DNA of 64,000 bases from Siphonodentalium dalli (Eukaryota; Mollusca; Scaphopoda; Gadilida; Siphonodentaliidae): positions 12,319,814-12,383,813 of the forward strand of contig CP136063.1 in the NCBI GenBank assembly GCA_032622095.1. The letters are read 5' to 3'. Position numbers and translations under genes: made by a program. The notes beneath the pieces are model-generated. The model did not search any database, was not told the origin of the DNA, and saw only the letters and a program-made list of their open reading frames with translations. Positions 15,501-30,400 of this stretch are shown here, piece by piece (the first letter of the stretch is position 1; each line of letters opens with the position of its first letter).

Positions 15501-18500
15501 ATGAAGCGAGTGATTTTACTGGGGGTATAGCAAAGCAAATCTACAACTCTATACAGGGGTGTAGCGGGCATATCATATCATGGAGCGAGGGATTTTAATG
15601 GGGGTATAGCAAATCTACAACCCTATACAGGGGCGTAGCGGGCATATATCATGGAGGGAGTGATTTTACCGGAGTTATAGCAAATCTACAACTGTATACA
15701 GGGGCGTAGCGGGCATATCATATCATGGAGCGAGGGATTTTACTGGGGGTATAGCAAAGCAAATCTACAACTCTATACAGGGGCGTAGCGGGCATATCAT
15801 ATCATGAAGCGAGTGATTTTACTGGGGGTATAGCAAAGCAAATCTACATCTCTTTGCAGGGGCGTAGCGGGCATATCATATCATGGAGCGAGTGATTTTA
15901 CTGGGGGTATAGCAAATCTACAACTCTATACAGGGGCGTAGCGGGCATATCATATCACGAAGCGAGTGCTTTTACTGGGGGTATAGCAAATCTACAACTG
16001 TATACAGAGGCGTAGCGGGCATATCATATCATGAAGCGAGTGATTTTACTGGGGGTATAGCAAATCTACAACTCTATACAGAGGCGTAGCGGGCATATCA
16101 TATCATGAAGCGAGTGATTTTACTGGGGGTATAGCAAATCTACAACTCTATACAGAGGCGTAGCGGGCATATTATATCATGAAGAGAGTGATTTACTGGG
16201 GGTATAGCAAATCTACAACTCTATACAGAGGCGTAGCGGGCATATCATATCATGAAGCGAGTGATTTTACTGGGGGTATAGCAAAGCAAATCTACATCTC
16301 TTTGCAGGGGCGTAGCGGGCATATCATATCATGGAGCGAGTGATTTTACTGGGGGTATAGCAAATCTACAACTCTATACAGGGGCGTAGCGGGCATATCA
16401 TATCACGAAGCGAGTGCTTTTACTGGGGGTATAGCAAATCTACAACTGTATACAGAGGCGTAGCGGGCATATCATATCATGAAGCGAGTGATTTTACTGG
16501 GGGTATAGCAAATCTACAACTCTATACAGAGGCGTAGCGGGCATATCATATCATGAAGCGAGTGATTTTACTGGGGGTATAGCAAATCTACAACTCTATA
16601 CAGAGGCGTAGCGGGCATATCATATCATGAAGCGAGTGATTTTACTGGGGTATAGCAAAGCAAATCTACAACTGTATACAGGGGCGTAGCGGGAATATCA
16701 TATCATGAAGAGAGTGATTTTACTGGGGGTATAGCAAAGCAGATCTACAACTCTATACAGGGGCGTAGCGGGCATACCATATCATGAAGCGAGTGATTTT
16801 ACTGGGTGTATAGCAAAGCAGATCTACAACTGTATACAGGGGCGTAGCGGGCATATCATATCATGAAGCGAGTGATTTTACTGGGGGTATAGCAAATCTA
16901 CAACTGTATACAGGGGCGTAGCGGGCATATCATATCATGAAGCGAGTGATTTTACTGGGGGTATAGCAAATCTACAACTGTATACAGGGGCGTAGCGGGC
17001 ATATCATATCATGAAGCGAGTGATTTTACTGGGGGTATAGCAAATCTACAACTGTATACAGGGGCGTAGCGGGAATATCATATCATGAAGCGAGTGATTT
17101 ACTGGGGGTATAGGAAATCTACAACTGTATACAGAGGCGTAGCGGGCATATCATATCATGAAGCGAGTGATTTCACTGGGGGTATAGCAAATCTACAACT
17201 GTATACAGGGGCGTAGCGGGCATATCATATCATGAAGCGAGTGATTTACTGGGGTATAGGAAATCTACATCTGTATACAGAGGCGTAGCGGGCATATCAT
17301 ATCATGAAGCGAGTGATTTCACTGGGGGTATAGCAAATCTACAACTGTATACAGGGCGTAGCGGGCATATCATATCATGAAGAGAGTGATTTACTGGGGG
17401 TATAGCAAATCTACAACTGTATACAGGGGCGTAGCGGGCATATCATTTCACGGAGCGAGTGATTTTACCGGGGGTACAGCAAATATACAACTGTATACAG
17501 GGGCGTAGCGGGCATATCATATCATGAAGGGAGTGATTTTACTGGGGTTATAGCAAATCTACAACTCTATACAGGGGCGTTGCGGGCATATCATATCATG
17601 AAGCGAGTGATTTACTGGGTGTATAGCAAATATACAACTCTATACAGGGGCGTAGCGGACATATCATATCATGTAGGGAGTGATTTTACTGGGGTTATAG
17701 CAAATCTACAACTGTATACAGGGGCGTAGCGGGAATATCATATCATGAAGCGAGTGATTTACTGGGTGTATAGCAAATCTACAACTCTATACAGGGCGTA
17801 GCGGGCATATCATATCATGAAGGGAGTGATTTTACTGGGGTTATAGCAAATCTACAACTGTATACAGGGGCGTAGCGGGCATATCATATCATGAAGCGAG
17901 TGATTTTACTGGGGGTATAGCAAATCTACAACTGTATACAGGGGCGTAGCGGGCATATCATATCATGAAGCGAGTGATTTTACTGGGGGTATAGCAAATC
18001 TACAACTGTATACAGGGGCGTAGCGGGAATATCATATCATGAAGCGAGTGATTTACTGGGGGTATAGGAAATCTACAACTGTATACAGAGGCGTAGCGGG
18101 CATATCATATCATGAAGCGAGTGATTTCACTGGGGGTATAGCAAATCTACAACTGTATACAGGGGCGTAGCGGGCATATCATATCACGGAGCGAGTGATT
18201 TTACCGGGGGTACAGCAAATATACAACTGTATACAGGGGCGTAGCGGGCATATCATATCATGAAGGGAGTGATTTTACTGGGGTTATAGCAAATCTACAA
18301 CTCTATACAGGGGCGTTGCGGGCATATCATATCATGAAGCGAGTGATTTACTGGGTGTATAGCAAATATACAACTCTATACAGGGGCGTAGCGGACATAT
18401 CATATCATGTAGGGAGTGATTTTACTGGGGTTATAGCAAATATACAACTCTATACAGGGGCGTAGCGGACATATCATATCATGTAGGGAGTGATTTTACT

Positions 18501-21500
18501 GGGGTTATAGCAAATCTACAACTGTATACAGGGGCGTAGCGGGAATATCATATCATGAAGCGAGTGATTTACTGGGTGTATAGCAAATATACAACTCTAT
18601 ACAGGGCGTAGCGGGCATATCATATCATGAAGGGAGTGATTTTACTGGGGTTATAGCAAATCTACAACTGTATACAGGGGCGTAGCGGGCATATCATATC
18701 ATGAAGAGAGTGATTTACTGGGGTATAGCAAATCTACAACTGTATACAGGGGCGTAGCGGGCATATCATATCATGAAGCGAGTGATTTACTGGGGGTATA
18801 GGAAATCTACAACTGTATACAGGGCGTAGCGGGCATATCATATCATGAAGCGAGTGATTTACTGGGTGTATAGCAAATATACAGCTCTATACAGGGCGTA
18901 GCGGGCATATCATATCATGAAGGGAGTGATTTTACTGGGGTTATAGCAAATCTACAACTCTATACAGGGGCGTAGCGGGCATATCATATCATGAAGAGAG
19001 TGATTTACTGGGGGTATAGCAAATCTACAACTGTATACAGGGGCGTAGCGGGCATATCATATCATGAAGCGAGTGATTTACTGGGGGTATAGGAAATCTA
19101 CAACTGTATACAGGGGCGTAGCGGGCATATCATATCACGAAGAGAGTGATTTACTGGGGGTATAGCAAATCTACAACTGTATACAGGGGCGTAGCGGGCA
19201 TATCATATCATGAAGCGAGTGATTTACTGGGGGTATAGGAAATCTACAACTGTATACAGGGGCGTAGCGGGCATATCATATCACGAAGCGAGTGATTTTA
19301 CTGGGGGTATAGCAAATCTACAACTGTATACAGGGGCGTAGCGGGCATATCATATCACGGAGCGAGTGATTTTACCGGGGGTACAGCAAATATACAACTG
19401 TATACAGGGGCGAAGCGGGCATATCATATCACGAAGGGAGTGATTTTACTGGGGTTATAGCAAATCTACAACTCTATACAGGGGCGTAGCGGACATATCA
19501 TATCATGAAGCGAGTGATTTTACTGGGGGTATAGCAAAGCAAATCTACAACTCTATACAGGGGTGTAGCGGGCATATCATATCATGGAGCGAGGGATTTT
19601 AATGGGGGTATAGCAAATCTACAACCCTATACAGGGGCGTAGCGGGCATATCATATCATGGAGGGAGTGATTTTACCGGAGTTATAGCAAATCTACAACT
19701 GTATACAGGGGCGTAGCGGGCATATCACATCATGGAGGGAGTGATTTTACCGGAGTTATAGCAAATCTACAACTCTATACAGGGGCGTAGCGGGCATATA
19801 ATATCATGGAGCGAGGGATTTTACTGGGGGTATAGCAAAGCAAATCTACAACTCTATACAGGGGCGTAGCGGGCATATCATATCATGAAGCGAGTGATTT
19901 TACTGGGGGTATAGCAAAGCAAATCTACATCTCTTTGCAGGGGCGTAGCGGGCATATCATATCATGGAGCGAGTGATTTTACTGGGGGTATAGCAAATCT
20001 ACAACTCTATACAGGGGCGTAGCGGGCATATCATATCACGAAGCGAGTGATTTTACTGGGGGTATAGCAAATCTACAACTGTATACAGAGGCGTAGCGGG
20101 CATATCATATCATGAAGCGAGTGATTTTACTGGGAGTATAGCAAATCTACAACTCTATACAGAGGCGTAGCGGGCATATCATATCATGAAGCGAGTGATT
20201 TTACTGGGGGTATAGCAAATCTACAACTCTATACAGAGGCGTAGCGGGCATATCATATCATGAAGAGAGTGATTTACTGGGGGTATAGCAAAGCAGATCT
20301 ACAACTCTATACAGGGGCGTAGCGGGCATACCATATCATGAAGCGAGTGATTTTACTGGGTGTATAGCAAAGCAGATCTACAACTGTATACAGGGGCGTA
20401 GCGGGCATATCATATCATGAAGCGAGTGATTTTACTGGGGGTATAGCAAATCTACAACTGTATACAGGGGCGTAGCGGGCATATCATATCATGAAGCGAG
20501 TGATTTTACTGGGGGTATAGCAAATCTACAACTGTATACAGGGGCGTAGCGGGCATATCATATCATGAAGCGAGTGATTTTACTGGGGGTATAGCAAATC
20601 TACAACTGTATACAGGGGCGTAGCGGGAATATCATATCATGAAGCGAGTGATTTACTGGGGGTATAGGAAATCTACAACTGTATACAGAGGCGTAGCGGG
20701 CATATCATATCATGAAGCGAGTGATTTCACTGGGGGTATAGCAAATCTACAACTGTATACAGGGGCGTAGCGGGCATATCATATCATGAAGCGAGTGATT
20801 TACTGGGGTATAGGAAATCTACATCTGTATACAGAGGCGTAGCGGGCATATCATATCATGAAGCGAGTGATTTCACTGGGGGTATAGCAAATCTACAACT
20901 GTATACAGGGGCGTAGCGGGCATATCATATCATGAAGAGAGTGATTTACTGGGGGTATAGCAAATCTACAACTGTATACAGGGGCGTAGCGGGCATATCA
21001 TTTCACGGAGCGAGTGATTTTACCGGGGGTACAGCAAATATACAACTGTATACAGGGGCGTAGCGGGCATATCATATCATGAAGGGAGTGATTTTACTGG
21101 GGTTATAGCAAATCTACAACTCTATACAGGGGCGTTGCGGGCATATCATATCATGAAGCGAGTGATTTACTGGGTGTATAGCAAATATACAACTCTATAC
21201 AGGGGCGTAGCGGACATATCATATCATGTAGGGAGTGATTTTACTGGGGTTATAGCAAATCTACAACTGTATACAGGGGCGTAGCGGGAATATCATATCA
21301 TGAAGCGAGTGATTTACTGGGTGTATAGCAAATATACAACTCTATACAGGGCGTAGCGGGCATATCATATCATGAAGGGAGTGATTTTACTGGGGTTATA
21401 GCAAATCTACAACTGTATACAGGGGCGTAGCGGGCATATCATATCATGAAGCGAGTGATTTTACTGGCGGTATAGGAAATCTACAACTGTATACAGGGGC

Positions 21501-21959
21501 GTAGCGGGGATATCATATCACGAAGCGAGTGATTTTACTGGCGGTATAGGAAATCTACAAGTGTATACAGGGGCGTAGCGGGCATATCATATCATGAAGC
21601 GAGTGATTTTACTGGCGGTATAGCAAAGCAGATCTACAACTCTATACAGGGGCGTAGCGGGCATATCATATCATGAAGCGAGTGATTTTACTGGGGGTAT
21701 AGCAAAGCAGATCTACAACTGTATACAGGGGCGTAGCGGGCATATCATATCATGAAGCGAGTGATTTTACTGGGGGTATAGGAAATCTACAACTGTATAC
21801 AGGGGCGTAGCGGGCATATCATATCACGAAGAGAGTGATTTACTGGGGGTATAGCAAATCTACAACTGTATACAGGGGCGTAGCGGGCATTTCATATCAT
21901 GAAGCGAGTGATTTACTGGGGGTATAGGAAATCTACAACTGTATACAGGGGCGTAGCGG

Positions 21960-24802
21960 GCATATCATATCACGAAGCGAGTGATTTTACTGGGGGTATA
22001 GCAAATCTACAACTGTATACAGGGGCGTAGCGGGCATATCATATCACGGAGCGAGTGATTTTACCGGGGGTACAGCAAATATACAACTGTATACAGGGGC
22101 GTAGCGGGCATATCATATCACGAAGGGAGTGATTTTACTGGGGTTATAGCAAATCTACAACTCTATACAGGGGCGTAGCGGACATATCATATCATGAAGC
22201 GAGTGATTTTACTGGGGGTATAGCAAAGCAAATCTACAACTCTATACAGGGGTGTAGCGGGCATATCATATCATGGAGCGAGGGATTTTAATGGGGGTAT
22301 AGCAAATCTACAACCCTATACAGGGGCGTAGCGGGCATATCATATCATGGAGGGAGTGATTTTACCGGAGTTATAGCAAATCTACAACTGTATACAGGGG
22401 CGTAGCGGGCATATCACATCATGGAGGGAGTGATTTTACCGGAGTTATAGCAAATCTACAACTCTATACAGGGGCGTAGCGGGCATATCATATCATGAAG
22501 CGAGTGATTTTACTGGGGGTATAGCAAAGCAAATCTACATCTCTATACAGGGGCGTAGCGGGCATATCATATCACGAAGCGAGTGATTTTACTGGGGGTA
22601 TAGCAAATCTACAACTGTATACAGAGGCGTAGCGGGCATATCATATCATGAAGCGAGTGATTTTACTGGGGGTATAGCAAATCTACAACTCTATACAGAG
22701 GCGTAGCGGGCATATCATATCATGAAGCGAGTGATTTTACTGGGGGTATAGCAAATCTACAACTCTATACAGAGGCGTAGCGGGCATATCATATCATGAA
22801 GAGAGTGATTTACTGGGGGTATAGCAAAGCAAATCTACAACTCTATACAGGGGCGTAGCGGGGATATCATATCATGAAGCGAGTGATTTTACTGGGGTAT
22901 AGCAAAGCAAATCTACAACTGTATACAGGGGCGTAGCGGGAATATCATATCATGAAGCGAGTGATTTTACTGGGGGTATAGCAAATCTACAACTCTATAC
23001 AGGGGAGTAGCGGGAATATCATATCATGAAGAGAGTGATTTTACTGGGGGTATAGCAGGGCAGATCTACAACTCTATACAGGGGCGTAGCGGGCATACCA
23101 TATCATGAAGCGAGTGATTTTACTGGGTGTATAGCAAAGCAGATCTACAACTGTATACAGGGGCGTAGCGGGCATATCATATCATGAAGCGAGTGATTTT
23201 ACTGGGGGTATAGCAAATCTACAACTGTATACAGGGGCGTAGCGGGCATATCATATCATGAAGCGAGTGATTTTACTGGGGGTATAGCAAATCTACAACT
23301 GTATACAGGGGCGTAGCGGGCATATCATATCATGAAGCGAGTGATTTTACTGGGGGTATAGCAAATCTACAACTGTATACAGGGGCGTAGCGGGAATATC
23401 ATATCATGAAGCGAGTGATTTACTGGGGGTATAGGAAATCTACAACTGTATACAGAGGCGTAGCGGGCATATCATATCATGAAGCGAGTGATTTCACTGG
23501 GGGTATAGCAAATCTACAACTGTATACAGGGGCGTAGCGGGCATATCATATCATGAAGCGAGTGATTTACTGGGGTATAGGAAATCTACATCTGTATACA
23601 GAGGCGTAGCGGGCATATCATATCATGAAGCGAGTGATTTCACTGGGGGTATAGCAAATCTACAACTGTATACAGGGGCGTAGCGGGCATATCATATCAT
23701 GAAGCGAGTGATTTTACTGGGGGTATAGCAAATCTACAACTGTATACAGGGGCGTAGCGGGCATATCATTTCACGGAGCGAGTGATTTTACCGGGGGTAC
23801 AGCAAATATACAACTGTATACAGGGGCGTAGCGGGCATATCATATCATGAAGGGAGTGATTTTACTGGGGTTATAGCAAATCTACAACTCTATACAGGGG
23901 CGTTGCGGGCATATCATATCATGAAGCGAGTGATTTACTGGGTGTATAACAAATATACAACTCTATACAGGGGCGTAGCGGACATATCATATCATGTAGG
24001 GAGTGATTTTACTGGGGTTATAGCAAATCTACAACTGTATACAGGGGCGTAGCGGGAATATCATATCATGAAGCGAGTGATTTACTGGGTGTATAGCAAA
24101 TATACAACTCTATACAGGGCGTAGCGGGCATATCATATCATGAAGGGAGTGATTTTACTGGGGTTATAGCAAATCTACAACTGTATACAGGGGCGTAGCG
24201 GGCATATCATATCATGAAGCGAGTGATTTTACTGGCGGTATAGGAAATCTACAACTGTATACAGGGGCGTAGCGGGGATATCATATCACGAAGCGAGTGA
24301 TTTTACTGGCGGTATAGGAAATCTACAAGTGTATACAGGGGCGTAGCGGGCATATCATATCATGAAGCGAGTGATTTTACTGGCGGTATAGCAAAGCAGA
24401 TCTACAACTCTATACAGGGGCGTAGCGGGCATATCATATCATGAAGCGAGTGATTTTACTGGGGGTATAGCAAAGCAGATCTACAACTGTATACAGGGGC
24501 GTAGCGGGCATATCATATCATGAAGCGAGTGATTTTACTGGGGGTATAGCAAATCTACAACTGTATACAGGGGCGTAGCGGGAATATCATATCATGAAGC
24601 GAGTGATTTACTGGGGGTATAGGAAATCTACAACTGTATACAGAGGCGTAGCGGGCATATCATATCATGAAGCGAGTGATTTCACTGGGGGTATAGCAAA
24701 TCTACAACTGTATACAGGGGCGTAGCGGGCATATCATATCATGAAGCGAGTGATTTCACTGGGGGTATAGCAAATCTACAACTGTATACAGGGGCGTAGC
24801 GG
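21960..24802 (+). repeat. 2843-bp higher-order repeat, unit 1
   Basis: This unit is followed directly by a second copy with a constant 2843-bp offset. Markers are GCGGACATAT at 22178 and 25021, TATAGCAGGGCAG at 23051 and 25894, GGCATACC at 23092 and 25935, GCGTTGCGGG at about 23899 and 26742, and CTGGCGG at 24232 and 27075. The unit holds about 38 monomers. An older, partly matching copy lies upstream at offset about 2767 (GGCATACC at 20325), and a looser one near 16771. Confidence 0.9.
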
Positions 24803-27645
24803 GCATATCATATCACGAAGCGAGTGATTTTACTGGGGGTATAGCAAATCTACAACTGTATACAGGGGCGTAGCGGGCATATCATATCACGGAGCGAGTG
24901 ATTTTACCGGGGGTACAGCAAATATACAACTGTATACAGGGGCGTAGCGGGCATATCATATCACGAAGGGAGTGATTTTACTGGGGTTATAGCAAATCTA
25001 CAACTCTATACAGGGGCGTAGCGGACATATCATATCATGAAGCGAGTGATTTTACTGGGGGTATAGCAAAGCAAATCTACAACTCTATACAGGGGTGTAG
25101 CGGGCATATCATATCATGGAGCGAGGGATTTTAATGGGGGTATAGCAAATCTACAACCCTATACAGGGGCGTAGCGGGCATATCATATCATGGAGGGAGT
25201 GATTTTACCGGAGTTATAGCAAATCTACAACTGTATACAGGGGCGTAGCGGGCATATCACATCATGGAGGGAGTGATTTTACCGGAGTTATAGCAAATCT
25301 ACAACTCTATACAGGGGCGTAGCGGGCATATCATATCATGAAGCGAGTGATTTTACTGGGGGTATAGCAAAGCAAATCTACATCTCTATACAGGGGCGTA
25401 GCGGGCATATCATATCACGAAGCGAGTGATTTTACTGGGGGTATAGCAAATCTACAACTGTATACAGAGGCGTAGCGGGCATATCATATCATGAAGCGAG
25501 TGATTTTACTGGGGGTATAGCAAATCTACAACTCTATACAGAGGCGTAGCGGGCATATCATATCATGAAGCGAGTGATTTTACTGGGGGTATAGCAAATC
25601 TACAACTCTATACAGAGGCGTAGCGGGCATATCATATCATGAAGAGAGTGATTTACTGGGGGTATAGCAAAGCAAATCTACAACTCTATACAGGGGCGTA
25701 GCGGGGATATCATATCATGAAGCGAGTGATTTTACTGGGGTATAGCAAAGCAAATCTACAACTGTATACAGGGGCGTAGCGGGAATATCATATCATGAAG
25801 CGAGTGATTTTACTGGGGGTATAGCAAATCTACAACTCTATACAGGGGAGTAGCGGGAATATCATATCATGAAGAGAGTGATTTTACTGGGGGTATAGCA
25901 GGGCAGATCTACAACTCTATACAGGGGCGTAGCGGGCATACCATATCATGAAGCGAGTGATTTTACTGGGTGTATAGCAAAGCAGATCTACAACTGTATA
26001 CAGGGGCGTAGCGGGCATATCATATCATGAAGCGAGTGATTTTACTGGGGGTATAGCAAATCTACAACTGTATACAGGGGCGTAGCGGGCATATCATATC
26101 ATGAAGCGAGTGATTTTACTGGGGGTATAGCAAATCTACAACTGTATACAGGGGCGTAGCGGGCATATCATATCATGAAGCGAGTGATTTTACTGGGGGT
26201 ATAGCAAATCTACAACTGTATACAGGGGCGTAGCGGGAATATCATATCATGAAGCGAGTGATTTACTGGGGGTATAGGAAATCTACAACTGTATACAGAG
26301 GCGTAGCGGGCATATCATATCATGAAGCGAGTGATTTCACTGGGGGTATAGCAAATCTACAACTGTATACAGGGGCGTAGCGGGCATATCATATCATGAA
26401 GCGAGTGATTTACTGGGGTATAGGAAATCTACATCTGTATACAGAGGCGTAGCGGGCATATCATATCATGAAGCGAGTGATTTCACTGGGGGTATAGCAA
26501 ATCTACAACTGTATACAGGGGCGTAGCGGGCATATCATATCATGAAGCGAGTGATTTTACTGGGGGTATAGCAAATCTACAACTGTATACAGGGGCGTAG
26601 CGGGCATATCATTTCACGGAGCGAGTGATTTTACCGGGGGTACAGCAAATATACAACTGTATACAGGGGCGTAGCGGGCATATCATATCATGAAGGGAGT
26701 GATTTTACTGGGGTTATAGCAAATCTACAACTCTATACAGGGGCGTTGCGGGCATATCATATCATGAAGCGAGTGATTTACTGGGTGTATAACAAATATA
26801 CAACTCTATACAGGGGCGTAGCGGACATATCATATCATGTAGGGAGTGATTTTACTGGGGTTATAGCAAATCTACAACTGTATACAGGGGCGTAGCGGGA
26901 ATATCATATCATGAAGCGAGTGATTTACTGGGTGTATAGCAAATATACAACTCTATACAGGGCGTAGCGGGCATATCATATCATGAAGGGAGTGATTTTA
27001 CTGGGGTTATAGCAAATCTACAACTGTATACAGGGGCGTAGCGGGCATATCATATCATGAAGCGAGTGATTTTACTGGCGGTATAGGAAATCTACAACTG
27101 TATACAGGGGCGTAGCGGGGATATCATATCACGAAGCGAGTGATTTTACTGGCGGTATAGGAAATCTACAAGTGTATACAGGGGCGTAGCGGGCATATCA
27201 TATCATGAAGCGAGTGATTTTACTGGCGGTATAGCAAAGCAGATCTACAACTCTATACAGGGGCGTAGCGGGCATATCATATCATGAAGCGAGTGATTTT
27301 ACTGGGGGTATAGCAAAGCAGATCTACAACTGTATACAGGGGCGTAGCGGGCATATCATATCATGAAGCGAGTGATTTTACTGGGGGTATAGCAAATCTA
27401 CAACTGTATACAGGGGCGTAGCGGGAATATCATATCATGAAGCGAGTGATTTACTGGGGGTATAGGAAATCTACAACTGTATACAGAGGCGTAGCGGGCA
27501 TATCATATCATGAAGCGAGTGATTTCACTGGGGGTATAGCAAATCTACAACTGTATACAGGGGCGTAGCGGGCATATCATATCATGAAGCGAGTGATTTC
27601 ACTGGGGGTATAGCAAATCTACAACTGTATACAGGGGCGTAGCGG
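24803..27645 (+). repeat. 2843-bp higher-order repeat, unit 2
   Basis: This is the second unit of the 2843-bp tandem pair. All markers checked keep the same offset from unit 1, with no indel between them. Order agreement ends near 27645. After that, a shorter related piece places the same CTGGCGG marker 1261 bp further on, at 28336. Confidence 0.9.
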
Positions 27646-28299
27646 GCATATCATATCATGAAGCGAGTGATTTACTGGGGGTATAGGAAATCTACAACTG
27701 TATACAGAGGCGTAGCGGGCATATCATATCATGAAGCGAGTGATTTCACTGGGGGTATAGCAAATCTACAACTGTATACAGGGGCGTAGCGGGCATATCA
27801 TATCATGAAGAGAGTGATTTACTGGGGGTATAGCAAATCTACAACTGTATACAGGTGCGTAGCGGGCATATCATATCACGGAGCGAGTGATTTTACCGGG
27901 GGTACAGCAAATATACAACTGTATACAGGGGCGTAGCGGGCATATCATATCATGAAGGGAGTGATTTTACTGGGGTTATACAAATCTACAACTCTATACA
28001 GGGGCGTTGCGGGCATATCATATCATGAAGCGAGTGATTTACTGGGTGTATAGCAAATATACAACTCTATACAGGGGCGTAGCGGACATATAATATCATG
28101 TAGGGAGTGATTTTACTGGGGTTATAGCAAATCTACAACTGTATACAGGGGCGTAGCGGGAATATCATATCATGAAGCGAGTGATTTACTGGGTGTATAG
28201 CAAATATACAACTCTATACAGGGCGTAGCGGGCATATCATATCATGAAGGGAGTGATTTTACTGGGGTTATAGCAAATCTACAACTGTATACAGGGGCG

Positions 28300-30400
28300 T
28301 AGCGGGCATATCATATCATGAAGCGAGTGATTTTACTGGCGGTATAGGAAATCTACAACTGTATACAGGGGCGTAGCGGGGATATCATATCACGAAGCGA
28401 GTGATTTTACTGGCGGTATAGGAAATCTACAACTGTATACAGGGGCGTAGCGGGCATATCATATCATGAAGCGAGTGATTTTACTGGCGGTATAGGAAAT
28501 CTACAACTCTATACAGGGGCGTAGCGGGCATATCATATCATGAAGCGAGTGATTTTACCGGAGTTATAGCAAATCTACAACTGTATACAGGGGCGTAGCG
28601 GGCATATCATATCATGAAGCGAGTGATTTTACCGGAGTTATAGGAAATCTACAACTCTATACAGGGGCGTAGCGGGCATATCATATCATGAAGCGAGTGA
28701 TTTTACTGGGGGTATAGCAAAGCAAATATACAACTGTATACAGGGGCGTAGCGGGCATATCATATCATGGAGCGAGTGATTTTACTGGGGGTATAGCAAA
28801 GCAGATCTACAACTCTATACAGGGGCGTAGCGGGGATATCATATCACGAAGCGAGTGATTTTACTGGGGGTATAGCAAAGCAAATATACAACTGTATACA
28901 GGGGCGTAGCGGGAATATCATATCATGGAGCGAGTGATTTTACTGGGGGTACAGCAAAGCAAATCTGCAACTCTTTGCAGGGGCGTAGCGGGCATATATC
29001 ATGGAGCGAGTGGTTATACTGGGGTATAGCAAAGCAAATATACATCTCTATACAGAGGCGTAGCGGGAATATCATATCATGAAGCGAGTGATTTTACTGG
29101 CGTTATAGGAAATCTACAACTGTATACAGAGGCGTAGCGGGCATATCATATCATGAAGCGAGTGATTTTACTGGGGGTACGGCAAAGCAAATCTAAAACT
29201 CTTTGCAGGGGCGTAGCGGGCATATATCATGGAGCGAGTGATTTTACTGGGGGTATAGCAAAGCAAATCTACAACTGTATACAGGGGCGTAGCGGGCATA
29301 TTATATCATGGAGCGATTGATTTTACTGGGGGTATAGCAAAGCAAATATACAACTGTATACAGGGGCGTAGCGGGCATATCATATCATGGAGCGAGTGAT
29401 TTTACTGGGGGTATAGCAAAGCAAATCTACAACTGTATACAGGGGCGTAGCGGGCATATTATATCATGAAGGGAGTGATTTTACTGGGGGTATAGCAAAG
29501 CAAATCTACAACTGTATACAGGGGCGTAGCGGGCATATCATATCATGAAGGGAGTGATTTTACTGGGGTTATAGCAAAGCAAATCTACAACTGTATACAG
29601 GGGCGTAGCGGGCATATCATATCATGAAGAGAGTGATTTACTGGGGGTATAGCAAATCTACAACTCTATACAGGGGCGTAGCGGGCATATCATATCATGA
29701 AGCGAGTGATTTACTGGGGGTATAGGAAAGCAAATCTACAACTGTATACAGGGGCGTAGCGGGCATATCATATCATGAAGCGAGTGATTTTACTGGGGTA
29801 TAGCAAAGCAAATATACAACTGTATACAGGGGCATAGCGGGCATATCATATCATGGAGCGAGTTATTTTACTGGGGGTATAGCAAAGCAAATCTACAACT
29901 GTATACAGGGGCGTAGCGGGTATATCATATCATGGAGCGAGTGATTTTACTGGGGGTATAGCAAAGCAAATCTACAACTGTATACAGGGGCGTAGCGGGC
30001 ATATCATATCATGGAGCGAGTGATTTTACTGGGGGTATAGCAAAGCAAATATACAACTGTATACAGGGGCGTAGCGGGCATATCATATCATGGAGCGAGT
30101 GATTTTACTGGGGGTATAGCAAAGCAAATCTACAACTGTATACAGGGGCGTAGCGGGCATATTATATCATGAAGGGAGTGATTTTACTGGGGGTATAGCA
30201 AAGCAAATCTACAACTGTATACAGGGGCGTAGCGGGCATATCATATCATGAAGGGAGTGATTTTACTGGGGTTATAGCAAAGCAAATCTACAACTGTATA
30301 CAGGGGCGTAGCGGGCATATCATACCATGAAGCGAGTGATTTTACTGGGGGTATAGGAAATCTACAACTGTATACAGGGGCGTAGCGGGCATATCATATC
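28300..30400 (+). repeat. Array sub-block also found after the spacer, copy 1
   Basis: This sub-block matches 48600-50500 in variant order. A diagnostic string is TGGTTATACTGGGG, at 29011 and 49602 (offset 20591). Others are a TCTGCAACTCTTTGCAGG variant and a GGTACGGCAAAGC variant in both places. Within the second block some monomers are missing relative to this one, so the offset is not constant throughout. Confidence 0.8.
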
